Origin: Flavobacteriales bacterium | Lineage (GTDB): Bacteria; Bacteroidota; Bacteroidia; Flavobacteriales; PHOS-HE28 | Reading direction: 5' to 3' | DNA length: 13,829 nucleotides | Assembly: GCA_008016945.1 (NCBI GenBank) | Contig: SSGN01000217.1 | Coordinates: 1-13,829, forward strand | Shown here: one piece after another, positions 1-7,535 of the stretch | Layout of the letters: every line of letters starts with the position of its first letter | How positions within the stretch are numbered: the stretch's first letter is position 1 | Notes under the pieces: model-generated | Database searches by the model: none | What the model was told of the DNA's origin: nothing | What the model saw: the letters and a program-made list of their open reading frames with translations, nothing else | Made by a program: the position numbers and the translations under genes

Positions 1-540
1 AACGACGTGCTGAATGCGAACTACCAATGCGCCGGATCGACGCTGCCCGACAGCGATGGCGATGGTATCTGCAACGCACAGGACAACTGCCCGAACGCGG
101 CCGGTCAGGTCGGTTCGTCGTGCAACGATGGGAACCCGAACACCATCAACGATGTGCTGAACGCGAACTGCCAGTGTGTGGGCACGACGGTTACCGTGGA
201 TTGCCTGGGCGTCCCCAACGGCACCACACTGCCGGGTTCACCGTGCAACGATGGTGATCCCTGCACCACCAACGACGTGCTGAATGCGAACTACCAATGC
301 GCCGGATCGACGCTGCCCGACAGCGATGGCGATGGTATCTGCAACGCACAGGACAACTGCCCGAACGCGGCCGGTCAGGTCGGTTCGCCGTGCAACGATG
401 GGAACCCGAACACCATCAACGATGTGCTGAACGCGAACTGCCAGTGCGTGGGCACGACGGTTACCGTGGATTGCCTGGGCGTCCCCAACGGCACCGCATT
501 GCCGGGTTCGCCATGTAACGATGGACTTGAAGAAACGGTG
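1..540 (+). repeat. 270-bp direct tandem repeat, two units inside a coding region
   Basis: Bases 1-270 and 271-540 are in-frame copies with a 270-bp period (90 codons). Over the first 240 bases only five substitutions were counted (at 118, 177, 226, 229 and 240 against their partners); only the one at 118 (Ser to Pro) and the one at 226 (Thr to Ala) change the residue. The last 30 bases of unit two diverge strongly. Each unit also contains an older, diverged half-repeat (121-189 resembles 244-312). The array probably continues left of the window. Confidence 0.95.
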
Positions 541-1113
541 AACGACACTTGGGATATCAACTGTGAATGCACCGGGGTGATCGCTCAGGTTGATTGCGCT
601 GGTATGATCGGAGGGGGGGCGTTCCTGGATGATTGCGGGGTTTGTTCGGGAGGGGCCACGGGCGTGGTACCGAATGCCGATGTGGATACCGATGGATTGT
701 TGGCCTGTGATGACAATTGTATCGATGCCTTCAATCCCGATCAAGGCGACTACGACGGTGATGGCATCGGTGATGCCTGCGACAATTGCGTGTGGGTATA
801 CAATCCATTACAAGCCGATTCCAACGAGAATGGTGTTGGCGATCTTTGCGATGCGGCCTTGGGTACCCTTGAGCTGGCTTCCGTGGAATTCTTCAGTTTA
901 TCCCCGAACCCCACGCTCGGCCAAGTCTCCGTCCAGTGCACGGTACCCGGTGCCCGTAGCCTGCGGTTCCATGATGCCCTGGGTGCTTTGGTGTTCGATG
1001 CACCCGTACGGCAATGGTTGGATCTGGAACGCTTGGCCCCTGGGGTCTTCACGGTGTTGGTGCTTGATGCGGAAGGCAGACCGCTCGCACGAACAAGGCT
1101 CGTTCGACAGTGA
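1..1113 (+). CDS. Secreted Cys-rich / thrombospondin type 3 repeat protein with T9SS sorting tail (5' partial)
   Basis: The frame is open from base 1 (N-D-V-L-N-A-N), so the start and any signal peptide lie left of the window; the GTG at 7 is internal. The visible 370 residues have three parts. Bases 1-540 hold two 90-residue units rich in paired Cys, each combining a DSDGDG Ca-binding-type segment with two copies of a CNDG...NDVLNAN..C module; a third diverged copy starts at 541. Bases 595-665 encode a DCAG...DDCGVCSGG motif common in Bacteroidota surface proteins. Bases 679-855 encode thrombospondin type 3-like repeats ([14 protein letters not shown]), expected to bind calcium. The last ~75 residues, from SLSPNPTLG, form a type A T9SS sorting domain ending in R-L-V-R-Q. 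The product is therefore expected to be exported by T9SS and anchored or released at the surface. Its function is unknown; a structural or adhesive role is inference. Confidence 0.9.
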   Translation, partial: NDVLNANYQCAGSTLPDSDGDGICNAQDNCPNAAGQVGSSCNDGNPNTINDVLNANCQCVGTTVTVDCLGVPNGTTLPGSPCNDGDPCTTNDVLNANYQCAGSTLPDSDGDGICNAQDNCPNAAGQVGSPCNDGNPNTINDVLNANCQCVGTTVTVDCLGVPNGTALPGSPCNDGLEETVNDTWDINCECTGVIAQVDCAGMIGGGAFLDDCGVCSGGATGVVPNADVDTDGLLACDDNCIDAFNPDQGDYDGDGIGDACDNCVWVYNPLQADSNENGVGDLCDAALGTLELASVEFFSLSPNPTLGQVSVQCTVPGARSLRFHDALGALVFDAPVRQWLDLERLAPGVFTVLVLDAEGRPLARTRLVRQ

Positions 1114-1129
1114 CGAGCTGAAGTTGGTG

Positions 1130-1156
1130 AAGGGCTTCCGGGATCGGGAGCCCTTT
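1130..1156 (+). terminator. Hairpin terminator after the repeat-protein gene
   Basis: Left arm 1130-1139 (AAGGGCTTCC) pairs with right arm 1146-1155 (GGGAGCCCTT) in a 10-bp stem with one G-T wobble and a 6-base loop. It lies 16 bases after the stop of the plus-strand gene and 15 before the end of the convergent pfkA. The downstream plus-strand bases are only moderately T-rich (TTTCGCTTTG). It may serve both genes; the plus direction fits better. Confidence 0.6.
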
Positions 1157-1170
1157 CGCTTTGTCGCAGG

Positions 1171-2148
1171 TCAGGTGGCCAGGATGTTCAATACCCGGAA
1201 TAACTCCGGATCCAGTTCCCGCTTGCCCTGGATGGCATCGCGGAACGGAGTGAAGGCCACCTGGCCATTGATCATTCCGACCATTCCGCCATGTTCGCCA
1301 CGGAGCAGCGATCCCACGGCCGCGACGCCCAAACGGCTCGCGAGCACACGGTCGTTCACGGTGGGCGAGCCGCCGCGTTGCACGTGGCCGATCACCGTGA
1401 CCCGGATGTCCTTACTCGGAAGCCGTTCTTTCACGCGTTGGGCCACAACGAACGCGCCTCCTTCGATCTCACCCTCCGCCACCACCACGATGCTCGAAGA
1501 TTTGGTGCCATCGGCACCGAGGATCGCTCGGATCAATTGTTCGGTGCTTTCCTCGCGTTCGGGGACCAGCACGAACTCCGCCCCTGCGGCAACGGCACAG
1601 TCCAGGGCGATGGCGCCCGAGTCGCGCCCCATCACCTCCACGAAGAACAGGCGGTCGTGGGACGATGCGGTGTCGCGGATCCGGTCGATGGCCTCCACCG
1701 CGGTATTGATGGCGGTGTCGTAACCGATGGACCGGTCCGTGCCGGAGAGGTCGTTATCGATTGTTCCGGGAATGCCCACCGCCGGTATACCGTGCTCTTG
1801 GAAGAGCACATCGGCACCTGCGAACGTGCCATCGCCTCCGATCACGACCAGGCCATCGATGCCATGTCGACGAACGACCTCGGCGGCACGGGTCCGGCCT
1901 TCCGTGGTCAGGAACTCGGCACTGCGCGCTGTGTGGAGCATGGTGCCGCCGCGTTGGATGATGTTGCTCACGTCACGTGGTCCGAGCAGGCGCGTCCTGT
2001 CGTTCACCAGGCCAGCATAGCCCCCGACGAATCCCGTGACACGTGCTCCGTTCACGGAGGCGGTCCGCACCACGGCCCGTATCGCGGCGTTCATGCCGGG
2101 GCTGTCACCGCCCGATGTGAGGAGCCCGAAGTGCCTCGGACCGGTCAT
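1171..2148 (-). CDS. pfkA: ATP-dependent 6-phosphofructokinase
   Basis: Catalyses ATP + fructose 6-phosphate to fructose 1,6-bisphosphate in cytoplasmic glycolysis. At 325 residues it has the usual bacterial PfkA length. Visible motifs are TSGGDSPGMN (11-20) at the nucleotide site, GGDGT (104-108), PGTIDND (127-133, catalytic base D131 by alignment with the E. coli enzyme), EVMGRDSG (171-178) and HVQRGGSP (255-262) for sugar phosphate binding. Gly in GGDG and in PGTIDND marks the ATP-dependent type rather than the pyrophosphate-dependent type, which carries Asp and Lys there. The start ATG (2148-2146) overlaps the stop of the upstream secreted BNR protein gene in an ATGA, so the two are likely co-transcribed and translationally coupled. 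That is an odd pairing for a glycolytic enzyme. No missing key residue was seen. Confidence 0.97.
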   Translation of the reverse strand: MTGPRHFGLLTSGGDSPGMNAAIRAVVRTASVNGARVTGFVGGYAGLVNDRTRLLGPRDVSNIIQRGGTMLHTARSAEFLTTEGRTRAAEVVRRHGIDGLVVIGGDGTFAGADVLFQEHGIPAVGIPGTIDNDLSGTDRSIGYDTAINTAVEAIDRIRDTASSHDRLFFVEVMGRDSGAIALDCAVAAGAEFVLVPEREESTEQLIRAILGADGTKSSSIVVVAEGEIEGGAFVVAQRVKERLPSKDIRVTVIGHVQRGGSPTVNDRVLASRLGVAAVGSLLRGEHGGMVGMINGQVAFTPFRDAIQGKRELDPELFRVLNILAT

Positions 2149-3377
2149 TCGGCGATGACTTGCCCAAGGTTGTGCGTGACACCGGAGTTCTCCACATGTA
2201 ACAAGCAGTTGTAACGCCCTGCGGCCAGCTCGCTGCGGGGCACACTGCGGAGCCCACCGCCCACGAGCGTGGTCCTGGACACCTCCCGGCCAACGGCATC
2301 GATCAGCACCACCGCCAGTTCACCACTGAAGGTGCTCAGATCGATCTGGAATTGGTCGTGGAACACCGTGGGGTAAGGGACAGGAAGAGCTGCGGAGGGT
2401 TTGTTCGTCAAGCCGGTCGTTAGGCTTGGGATCCGATAGCAATCCAGTGCACAGGCCATGTAGAGGTGTTCATCGCCGGCATGGAATTCTTCCTGAACGA
2501 AGGTGTTCTGTGGGGAAAGTCCGTCGTTGAAAGCGGCCCAGGTGGCTCCGTTGTCCACTGATCGGTAGCATCCACTGGCACCGGTCTTCGTGATGGCGTA
2601 GAACTGACCATCATACACGACCAGGTCGCTGCCCTGAGGGGCATTGGTGTTCGGATACCCGGTGGCGTTCGTCCACGAGGTACCACCGTTCACGGAACGC
2701 TGCGCACCGAAGGCGCCGAGGATCACGAGGTTGTTGCCAGACCCTTGCACGGCCTGCACCGCCCAGTTCGTAGTGCCCGCAGCTTGCCAGCTGCCGCCCA
2801 GGTCGTCGGAACGCATGAGGCCGGTGCTGGTGGCGGCATAGAGCACCCCATCCACCTGGGCCAGGCTGTTCACCGTCATGTTGCTGCTCAGCCCCGAAAA
2901 GGCCTGGAGCCACGTGGTGCCATTGTCGAAGGTGCGGAACACACCACCGCCGTTCTGATTGAGCTGCCCGGTATAGACCAGGAAGGTGCCGTTACCGAAG
3001 GTGTAGATCCGGTTGCAGTAGATGGTGTTCGACGAGGTGGGCAACGTATTGTTCACACTCATCCAGCTGGCGCCATTGTCCGTGGATCGGAACACGCCGT
3101 TCTCGGTACCACAGAATAGTGCCGTAGCACTGTGCCCCACTGATTGTACTTGATAGTTGGATCCGCTCATAGGCAGGCCCGTGTTGGCCAACGTCCAGGT
3201 GACCCCATCGTTCGTGCTCTTGCGAATGCCGTTGGGCGGGGCCGCCACGAAGATGTTCCCGTTATAGGTGGTCATGCTACGCCCAAAGGAACCCGCATTA
3301 AGGGGCGCCCATTGGGTATAGGAGTGATCGGCGATGAAGGCCAGAAAGGTCAGGAGAAGGGTGCGGCAAAGACGCAT
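2145..3377 (-). CDS. Secreted Asp-box (BNR) beta-propeller protein with T9SS-like C-terminus
   Basis: 410 residues. Residues 1-22 form a signal peptide (MRLCR, a hydrophobic core, then a likely cut near Y20-T-Q). Six Asp-box motifs of the S/T-x-D/N-x-G-x-x-W type follow, at 54-61, 98-105, 149-156, 190-197, 228-235 and 273-280, about 40-50 apart. This fits a sialidase/VPS10-like propeller fold. The set of sialidase catalytic residues (Arg triad, Tyr/Glu) cannot be confirmed, so enzyme activity should not be assumed; such proteins are usually annotated only as exo-alpha-sialidase-like or BNR repeat. The last ~80 residues (VPYPTVFHDQFQI ... GRYNCLLHVENSG) resemble a type A T9SS sorting domain with a degenerate P-N-P start, implying outer-membrane export. 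The stop overlaps the start of pfkA. A -7 box lies 17 bases upstream of the ATG. Confidence 0.88.
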   Translation of the reverse strand: MRLCRTLLLTFLAFIADHSYTQWAPLNAGSFGRSMTTYNGNIFVAAPPNGIRKSTNDGVTWTLANTGLPMSGSNYQVQSVGHSATALFCGTENGVFRSTDNGASWMSVNNTLPTSSNTIYCNRIYTFGNGTFLVYTGQLNQNGGGVFRTFDNGTTWLQAFSGLSSNMTVNSLAQVDGVLYAATSTGLMRSDDLGGSWQAAGTTNWAVQAVQGSGNNLVILGAFGAQRSVNGGTSWTNATGYPNTNAPQGSDLVVYDGQFYAITKTGASGCYRSVDNGATWAAFNDGLSPQNTFVQEEFHAGDEHLYMACALDCYRIPSLTTGLTNKPSAALPVPYPTVFHDQFQIDLSTFSGELAVVLIDAVGREVSRTTLVGGGLRSVPRSELAAGRYNCLLHVENSGVTHNLGQVIAE

Positions 3378-3394
3378 GGGACGCTGATTTGGAT

Positions 3395-3402
3395 CAAATG
3401 TA
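3395..3402 (-). promoter_or_regulatory. -7 box for the BNR protein/pfkA unit
   Basis: The minus strand reads TACATTTG, a full match to the Bacteroidota -7 consensus TAnnTTTG, 17 bases before the ATG at 3377. No TTG at the usual 19-21 base distance was found, so the -33 element is missing or weak. The location upstream of the first gene of the unit supports it. Confidence 0.45.
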
Positions 3403-3450
3403 ATGGGGGCGGGTCATCCACCCATGTGCGGTCTTTCAACAGCACCTGGA

Positions 3451-3792
3451 ATGGTCAGGGTATATTTGCATGTGCTCAAGAGAGGACATAGGTACGTCGT
3501 GGGCACCGTTCTTGCGGTGCTCTTTCTGTTCTTCCTGGTCCCCCGACAGGTATTCCATGATTGTGAACATGGACATGCCAAGTCTTCTCAGGAACATCCG
3601 GGAGCTGAACTGCACGCACGGTGTGATGTGTGCGACCTGGTGCTACCCGTGCCATTGTTGTTCGTGGCGACAACGGACCATGGTTCGGCCCGGTGTCTCG
3701 GTATGCTCGGCGTTCTGGTGGAGCGCGCTGAACCAGCGCAACAGGTCGATGTTGCGTTTGGGCGTGGGCCGCCGATGACCTTGGTCGGCTGA
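3451..3792 (+). CDS. Small His/Cys-rich exported or membrane-anchored protein upstream of the TonB receptor
   Basis: 113 residues from ATG 3451. An N-terminal hydrophobic stretch (residues 16-30, VVGTVLAVLFLFFLV) preceded by K-R-G-H-R looks like a signal peptide or anchor. After it comes a cluster of possible metal ligands: HDCEHGH (36-42), H49, H55 and CDVCD (58-62). The C-terminus has an R-G-P-P motif, which I recall from small DUF2946-like proteins found beside metal and heme receptors. The start is uncertain: GTG 3472 gives V-L-K-R-G-H-R, a more typical signal-peptide start, and a -7 box at 3461-3468 lies inside the ATG version. The 79-base gap to the TonB receptor and shared strand suggest one operon. 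Metal binding or metal delivery to the receptor is inference; I cannot name the family with certainty. Overlapping frames on both strands here lack such features. Confidence 0.62.
   Translation: MVRVYLHVLKRGHRYVVGTVLAVLFLFFLVPRQVFHDCEHGHAKSSQEHPGAELHARCDVCDLVLPVPLLFVATTDHGSARCLGMLGVLVERAEPAQQVDVAFGRGPPMTLVG
3461..3468 (+). promoter_or_regulatory. -7 box for the metal-receptor cluster
   Basis: The plus strand reads TATATTTG, a full match to TAnnTTTG, at the head of the plus-strand cluster and about 58 bases from the divergent minus-strand box. Transcription would begin near 3473-3476, which favours a GTG start at 3472 (leaderless) or at 3499 over the ATG at 3451 for the first gene. No clear -33 TTG was found; a TTTC at 3434-3437 is slightly too far away. 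Confidence 0.4.
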
Positions 3793-3871
3793 ACCGCAGG
3801 CGCGTTGCCCGTGGTGTTGAGCCGGAGTCAAGGATCTGCACGGTTCCCTCCCATCATTCAGCATACTGGGT

Positions 3872-6271
3872 ATGTACACATTCTTCTTGCGGGCCGCCGG
3901 ATGGCTCGCATGTATTCCGTTCGTTCCGATCCAGCTTCAAGCGCAGGATCCACCTTGTGATCATGTCCTGCAAGGCCAGGTGATCGACGAACATGATCGA
4001 ACCCCACTGTCATTCGCGGAAGTACGTGTTGTTGGCACCGAGCAAGGCGTGGTATCGGATCCAGATGGATACTTCAGACTTGATCAGCTCTGCGCCGGTG
4101 TGTTGAGGCTCCGGGTGACCCATCTTGGCTGCGAGGCGGTGGAGCGAAGCATCACGGTCCCGCGCGATCAGGTGTTGGTCATAGAGCTGGAGCATCATGC
4201 ACATGAACTGCGCGAGATGGAGGTCATTCGTGCACGCCCGGATGAACAGGTGGGACAGCCGCATGCCACCGTTGCTGCGGAGGAGATGGTCCGGAACAGC
4301 GGCGCGGACCTCGCCAACCTTCTGGTGCGGATCCCCGGGGTGAGCGTCTTCAGCAGTGGGCCCACCATCGCGAAGCCGACGATCAATGGCCTCAGCGGGA
4401 ACCGAGTGGTGATCATGAACCAGGGAGTGCGTCAAGAGGATCAGCAATGGGGTAGTGAGCATGCGCCGAACCTGGACCCGTTCAGCAGTGATCGCATCAC
4501 CGTGGTGCGCGGAGCATCGGGAGTTCAGTACGGGAGCGATGCGATCGGCGGTGTCATCATCACCCGACCAGCGGAATTGCCGAGGACCGGGCCGGTCAGC
4601 GGTGCCGTCCATGGCTCAGGTTCGTACAACGGGCGCGGAGGCTCGGTGGGGGGGCGTTTGCAGGGTGTGCTGAAGGGCGATCCAAGGTTTGCCTGGCGTG
4701 TCCAAGGCTCGGGGCGATACCTCGGTGATGCGGAAGCTCCGCGCTATGTGTTAAGCAATACAGGCGTTCGGGAGGGTGGGGGGTCCGTGGCGGTCGGCTA
4801 TCGCGGACAGCGGTGGTCGAGCGTTCTGTTCTATAGCCGCTTCGAACGTGAGCTGGGCATCCTGCGGGCGGCGCATGTCGGTAATCTCACCGACCTGCGC
4901 AACGCGTTGGCTAGTGGTGTGCCCTGGTATGTGGCGGAGCATACCTATGCCATCGATGCGCCCCGCCAGACCGTGGTGCACCACTTGGCCAAAGCCGAGT
5001 TGACGCGGGTCATCTCCGATCGGAGCCGCTTAGTGATCAACTATGGGGGCCAATTGGATCAACGGCGCGAGTATGACCTCCGTAGGGCGGGACGGAGCTC
5101 TGTGCCGGCGTTGGCATTGGACCTGCGCACCCACACGGTCGACCTTGAGCTCAAGCACTGGATCGGTGAGCGTGTGCATGGAAAGCTAGGGGTCAATGGT
5201 CTGCTGCAGGAGAATGAGAGTATGCCGGGCACTGGCGTCAGGCCGCTCATCCCCAACTATCGGCGGGAACTGTTGGGGCTGTTCTGGGTCGAGCACATGC
5301 CGGTCAGCGAGCGGTTGGAGCTGGAGGCGGGAGTGCGTGTGGAACATGCGCGCCTTGATGTGGCCCGCTTCGATGCCAACGGTATCCTGCGAACACCGAT
5401 CCATCGTTTTGGCAATGGAGCCTTCAGTGCGGGGCTCGCTTGGGCGATCAGGGATGGTCTCACTGGGCGGTTCAATGTGGGGAGCGCGTACCGCCCACCG
5501 CACGTTAGCGAACTGTACAGCGAAGGCCTTCACCATGGTGCGGCAGCGATCGAGCTGGGCGATGCCACCCTGCGGAGCGAACGATCGCTGAATGCGACCG
5601 CTGACCTGGAAGGAATCTGGTTCAATGGGAGGCTTACCGCTCAATTGAGCCTGCGCTCCGATCGTATGGATGGATACATCCATCTCCGGCCTGAAGGTGC
5701 GAGGCTCACCATCAGAGGGGCGTTCCCGGTCTACCACTATACAGCGGTCGATGCGACGTTGAACAGCGCCGATGCGATGGTCCGATCGGCCCTGTCCGGC
5801 CAATGGTCCGTTCAGCTTCGGGCCAGTACGGTGCGTGCTCGTGATCGGACCACGGATCAGTGGCTCGTGCAGATGCCGGCGGATCGTGTCACCGCTGAAC
5901 TGACCCATGTGGTTCCCGCACGGGAACGTTGGGCCGATTTCAGCTGTACGATGAGCCTCGCGCATACGGCACGACAGCGCCGGATCCCACACGGCATCGA
6001 GCTTGCAGCAGCACCTTCAGGCTATCAATTGATAGGGCTCTCCGGCGAGGGGGGCAAGGCGATCAAGGGCAATATGGTCCGGTTCGGTGTGGAGGTCACC
6101 AACCTGTTCAATGTCCGATACCGTGAGTACATGGACCGATTCCGGTACTATGCCGACGCTCGCGGTACCGATGTGCGGATATGGATCGCTTACACATTCG
6201 GAGGCCATGGAAAGAACGGATACGCGGTGGCCGGAGGACCAACGGCCATGAAGACGAGAATGACCACCTGA
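3872..6271 (+). CDS. TonB-dependent outer-membrane receptor, ZnuD-like, with CarboxypepD_reg-like domain
   Basis: 799 residues. Signal peptide 1-24 (cut after L-Q-A). Residues 32-105 form a carboxypeptidase-regulatory-like (Ig-fold) domain (GQVIDEHDRTPLSFAEV, DPDGYFRL). The plug spans about 125-232, including LLVRIPGVSV, the KPTINGLSGNRVVI segment, EHAPNLDPF and VVRGASGVQYGSDAIGGVI. A ~540-residue 22-strand-type barrel follows. The KP-I-GL-GNRV and HAP-DP pattern is that of the ZnuD-like/metal-complex receptor branch, from memory of those sequences. It would import a metal or metal complex using TonB-ExbBD energy. The final barrel strand appears to be VRIWIAYTF (ending F776), followed by an unusual 23-residue tail containing G-G-H-G-K. 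Flanked by a His/Cys-rich small protein and a lipoprotein, both of which fit a metal-uptake operon. Receptor identity is secure; zinc or copper as substrate is inference. Confidence 0.93.
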   Translation: MYTFFLRAAGWLACIPFVPIQLQAQDPPCDHVLQGQVIDEHDRTPLSFAEVRVVGTEQGVVSDPDGYFRLDQLCAGVLRLRVTHLGCEAVERSITVPRDQVLVIELEHHAHELREMEVIRARPDEQVGQPHATVAAEEMVRNSGADLANLLVRIPGVSVFSSGPTIAKPTINGLSGNRVVIMNQGVRQEDQQWGSEHAPNLDPFSSDRITVVRGASGVQYGSDAIGGVIITRPAELPRTGPVSGAVHGSGSYNGRGGSVGGRLQGVLKGDPRFAWRVQGSGRYLGDAEAPRYVLSNTGVREGGGSVAVGYRGQRWSSVLFYSRFERELGILRAAHVGNLTDLRNALASGVPWYVAEHTYAIDAPRQTVVHHLAKAELTRVISDRSRLVINYGGQLDQRREYDLRRAGRSSVPALALDLRTHTVDLELKHWIGERVHGKLGVNGLLQENESMPGTGVRPLIPNYRRELLGLFWVEHMPVSERLELEAGVRVEHARLDVARFDANGILRTPIHRFGNGAFSAGLAWAIRDGLTGRFNVGSAYRPPHVSELYSEGLHHGAAAIELGDATLRSERSLNATADLEGIWFNGRLTAQLSLRSDRMDGYIHLRPEGARLTIRGAFPVYHYTAVDATLNSADAMVRSALSGQWSVQLRASTVRARDRTTDQWLVQMPADRVTAELTHVVPARERWADFSCTMSLAHTARQRRIPHGIELAAAPSGYQLIGLSGEGGKAIKGNMVRFGVEVTNLFNVRYREYMDRFRYYADARGTDVRIWIAYTFGGHGKNGYAVAGGPTAMKTRMTT

Positions 6272-6293
6272 ACGGAAAGAACACATCAAGGAT

Positions 6294-6878
6294 ATGGAAC
6301 GAATGAACATGATCAAAGGCGGGATCCTGATCACCGCTGCATTGGCTCTTGCCACCGGGTGCGAACGCGGAGATACCATCGCACCAGCGCCCCAGCCGGT
6401 CAACGAGGAGGAACTCATCACCAGCGTGTTGCTCACCTTCATTTCCACAGCGGATCCCAGTGATACCTTCTTGTTGCGCTGGGCGGATCCGGACGGCGAT
6501 GGAGGTCTTCCGTCGGTCATCACCGCCGACACGCTACCGGCGGCTTCGGACTTCCGTTTGAGTGTTCGCGTGCTCAATGAAAGCGTGGATCCCGTTGAGG
6601 ATATCACGCACGAGATCGAGGCGGAAGGCATCGCCCATCAGTTCTTCTTCATACGCACTGGGGCAGCGCCGATGGTGACATACGCGGATGCAGATGTGAA
6701 CGGAGCGCCGATCGGCCTGCTTGGTCTTGCGGGAACGACGGCCAGCGGCACAGGGTCACTCACGGTGATCCTCCGTCACATGCCCGATAAGGCTGGTTCC
6801 GGCGTGAGCGGAGGGGACATCACGAACGCCGGCGGCGAGACCGATCTGGAGGTGGTGTTCCAAGTGGAGGTGAGATAG
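6294..6878 (+). CDS. Lipoprotein of the TonB-receptor cluster
   Basis: 194 residues from ATG 6294; in-frame ATGs at 6303 and 6309 are equally possible, the last giving M-I-K-G-G-I as a standard signal start. The lipobox is L-A-T-G-C with acylated C23, so it is a membrane-anchored lipoprotein. Features of the mature part are NEEELITSVLLTF (37-49), an acidic DPDGDGG motif (65-71), NESVDPVEDIT (95-105), HQFFF (115-119) and ILRHMPDKAG (159-168). I recognise this combination as a conserved Bacteroidota family, sometimes labelled type 1 periplasmic-binding-like, usually sitting next to TonB receptors. Its biochemical role is not established. The acidic and His motifs could bind a cation (inference). 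It begins 22 bases after the receptor stop, so co-transcription and partnership in uptake are likely. Confidence 0.82.
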   Translation: MERMNMIKGGILITAALALATGCERGDTIAPAPQPVNEEELITSVLLTFISTADPSDTFLLRWADPDGDGGLPSVITADTLPAASDFRLSVRVLNESVDPVEDITHEIEAEGIAHQFFFIRTGAAPMVTYADADVNGAPIGLLGLAGTTASGTGSLTVILRHMPDKAGSGVSGGDITNAGGETDLEVVFQVEVR

Positions 6879-6911
6879 GGGCGTTACCTCCTGCGCCCTG
6901 CGCATTCCTTC

Positions 6912-7535
6912 ATGGAAAGAATGGCCATGTCCCAGGGTGGTATCATCTGGTTAGCGACTTGCTGTCTTGCGGCGTGGTCGTCATGCTCGGGCCAGGAGGT
7001 GCTGGAGGTGGATGCAGAACAGCGGTTCCCGGCCACAGCCGTGGTATCGATACCATTGGCAAGGTTGGTCGACAGCCTGGGCGCTTCGGCCCGCGATGTC
7101 TCGTTCCTGGTGGACAAGTCCGATCGAACGTTCACCGTTCTGGTGAAGAAGGAGGTCGTGAAGGTCTACCCGTGTGTGTTGGGGGAGGCACCGGTGGGAG
7201 ATAAGTACTACCAAGGGGACAGGCGTACGCCCGAAGGATCGTTCACCTTTCGGGGCAAACGGGTCCATGGCGCTTGGCACAAGTTCATCTGGGTGGACTA
7301 CCCCAACGAAGAGAGTTGGAGAAGGTTCCGAGAGCGGCAGGCGATGGGCGCGATCCCCGCAGGGAAGGATATCGGTGGCGAGATCGGCATACACGGTGTT
7401 CCGGTGGGCAAGGACCATTGGATCACCCAGGGTGTGGATTGGACGTGGGGCTGTATCGCCCTGCGCAATGCCGATGTGGACGAGATCTATCCTTACATCG
7501 TGCCGAACAGGACCATGATGGAGGTCCGGCCTTGA
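6912..7535 (+). CDS. Exported L,D-transpeptidase (YkuD/ErfK-type)
   Basis: 207 residues, 33 bases after the lipoprotein gene. L,D-transpeptidases make 3-3 cross-links in peptidoglycan or attach proteins to it, outside the cytoplasmic membrane. The YkuD domain spans about 64-206: DKSDRTFTVL, the GDRRTPEGSF segment (102-111), IHG (160-162) and the catalytic motif T-W-G-C-I-A-L (178-184) with nucleophile C181 and H161. The W-G-C-I-A-L version, in place of S-H-G-C-I-R, is a known variant of the ErfK/YbiS group. The N-terminus (residues 9-29) is hydrophobic with W-S-S-C24/C25, which could be a non-standard lipobox or a signal peptide; the exact cut is unclear. In-frame ATGs occur at residues 1, 4 and 6, as in the preceding gene. 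Whether it functions with the metal cluster is unknown; it may simply be read through from it. Confidence 0.9.
   Translation: MERMAMSQGGIIWLATCCLAAWSSCSGQEVLEVDAEQRFPATAVVSIPLARLVDSLGASARDVSFLVDKSDRTFTVLVKKEVVKVYPCVLGEAPVGDKYYQGDRRTPEGSFTFRGKRVHGAWHKFIWVDYPNEESWRRFRERQAMGAIPAGKDIGGEIGIHGVPVGKDHWITQGVDWTWGCIALRNADVDEIYPYIVPNRTMMEVRP

Noticed and set aside
1..540. CRISPR-like repetition
   Set aside because: The repeats are 270 bp, contiguous, in frame and protein coding, with no unique spacers.
629..2214. Long plus-strand frames across the end of the repeat protein and antisense to pfkA
   Set aside because: The frames cross the terminator at 1130-1156 and oppose conserved pfkA motifs; their products are composition artefacts without recognisable domains.
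3378..3471. Zur- or Fur-type operator in the divergent intergenic region
   Set aside because: I looked for a long AT-rich palindrome near both -7 boxes and found none.
3476..3841. A minus-strand frame opposite the His/Cys-rich small protein
   Set aside because: Its product is Arg/Pro/His-rich with no hydrophobic leader; the plus-strand product has a credible signal peptide and ordered metal-ligand motifs and matches the direction of the receptor operon.
5186..5992. A 268-codon minus-strand frame inside the TonB receptor gene
   Set aside because: It is antisense to the conserved receptor barrel, has no signal peptide or domain, and lacks any promoter-like element.
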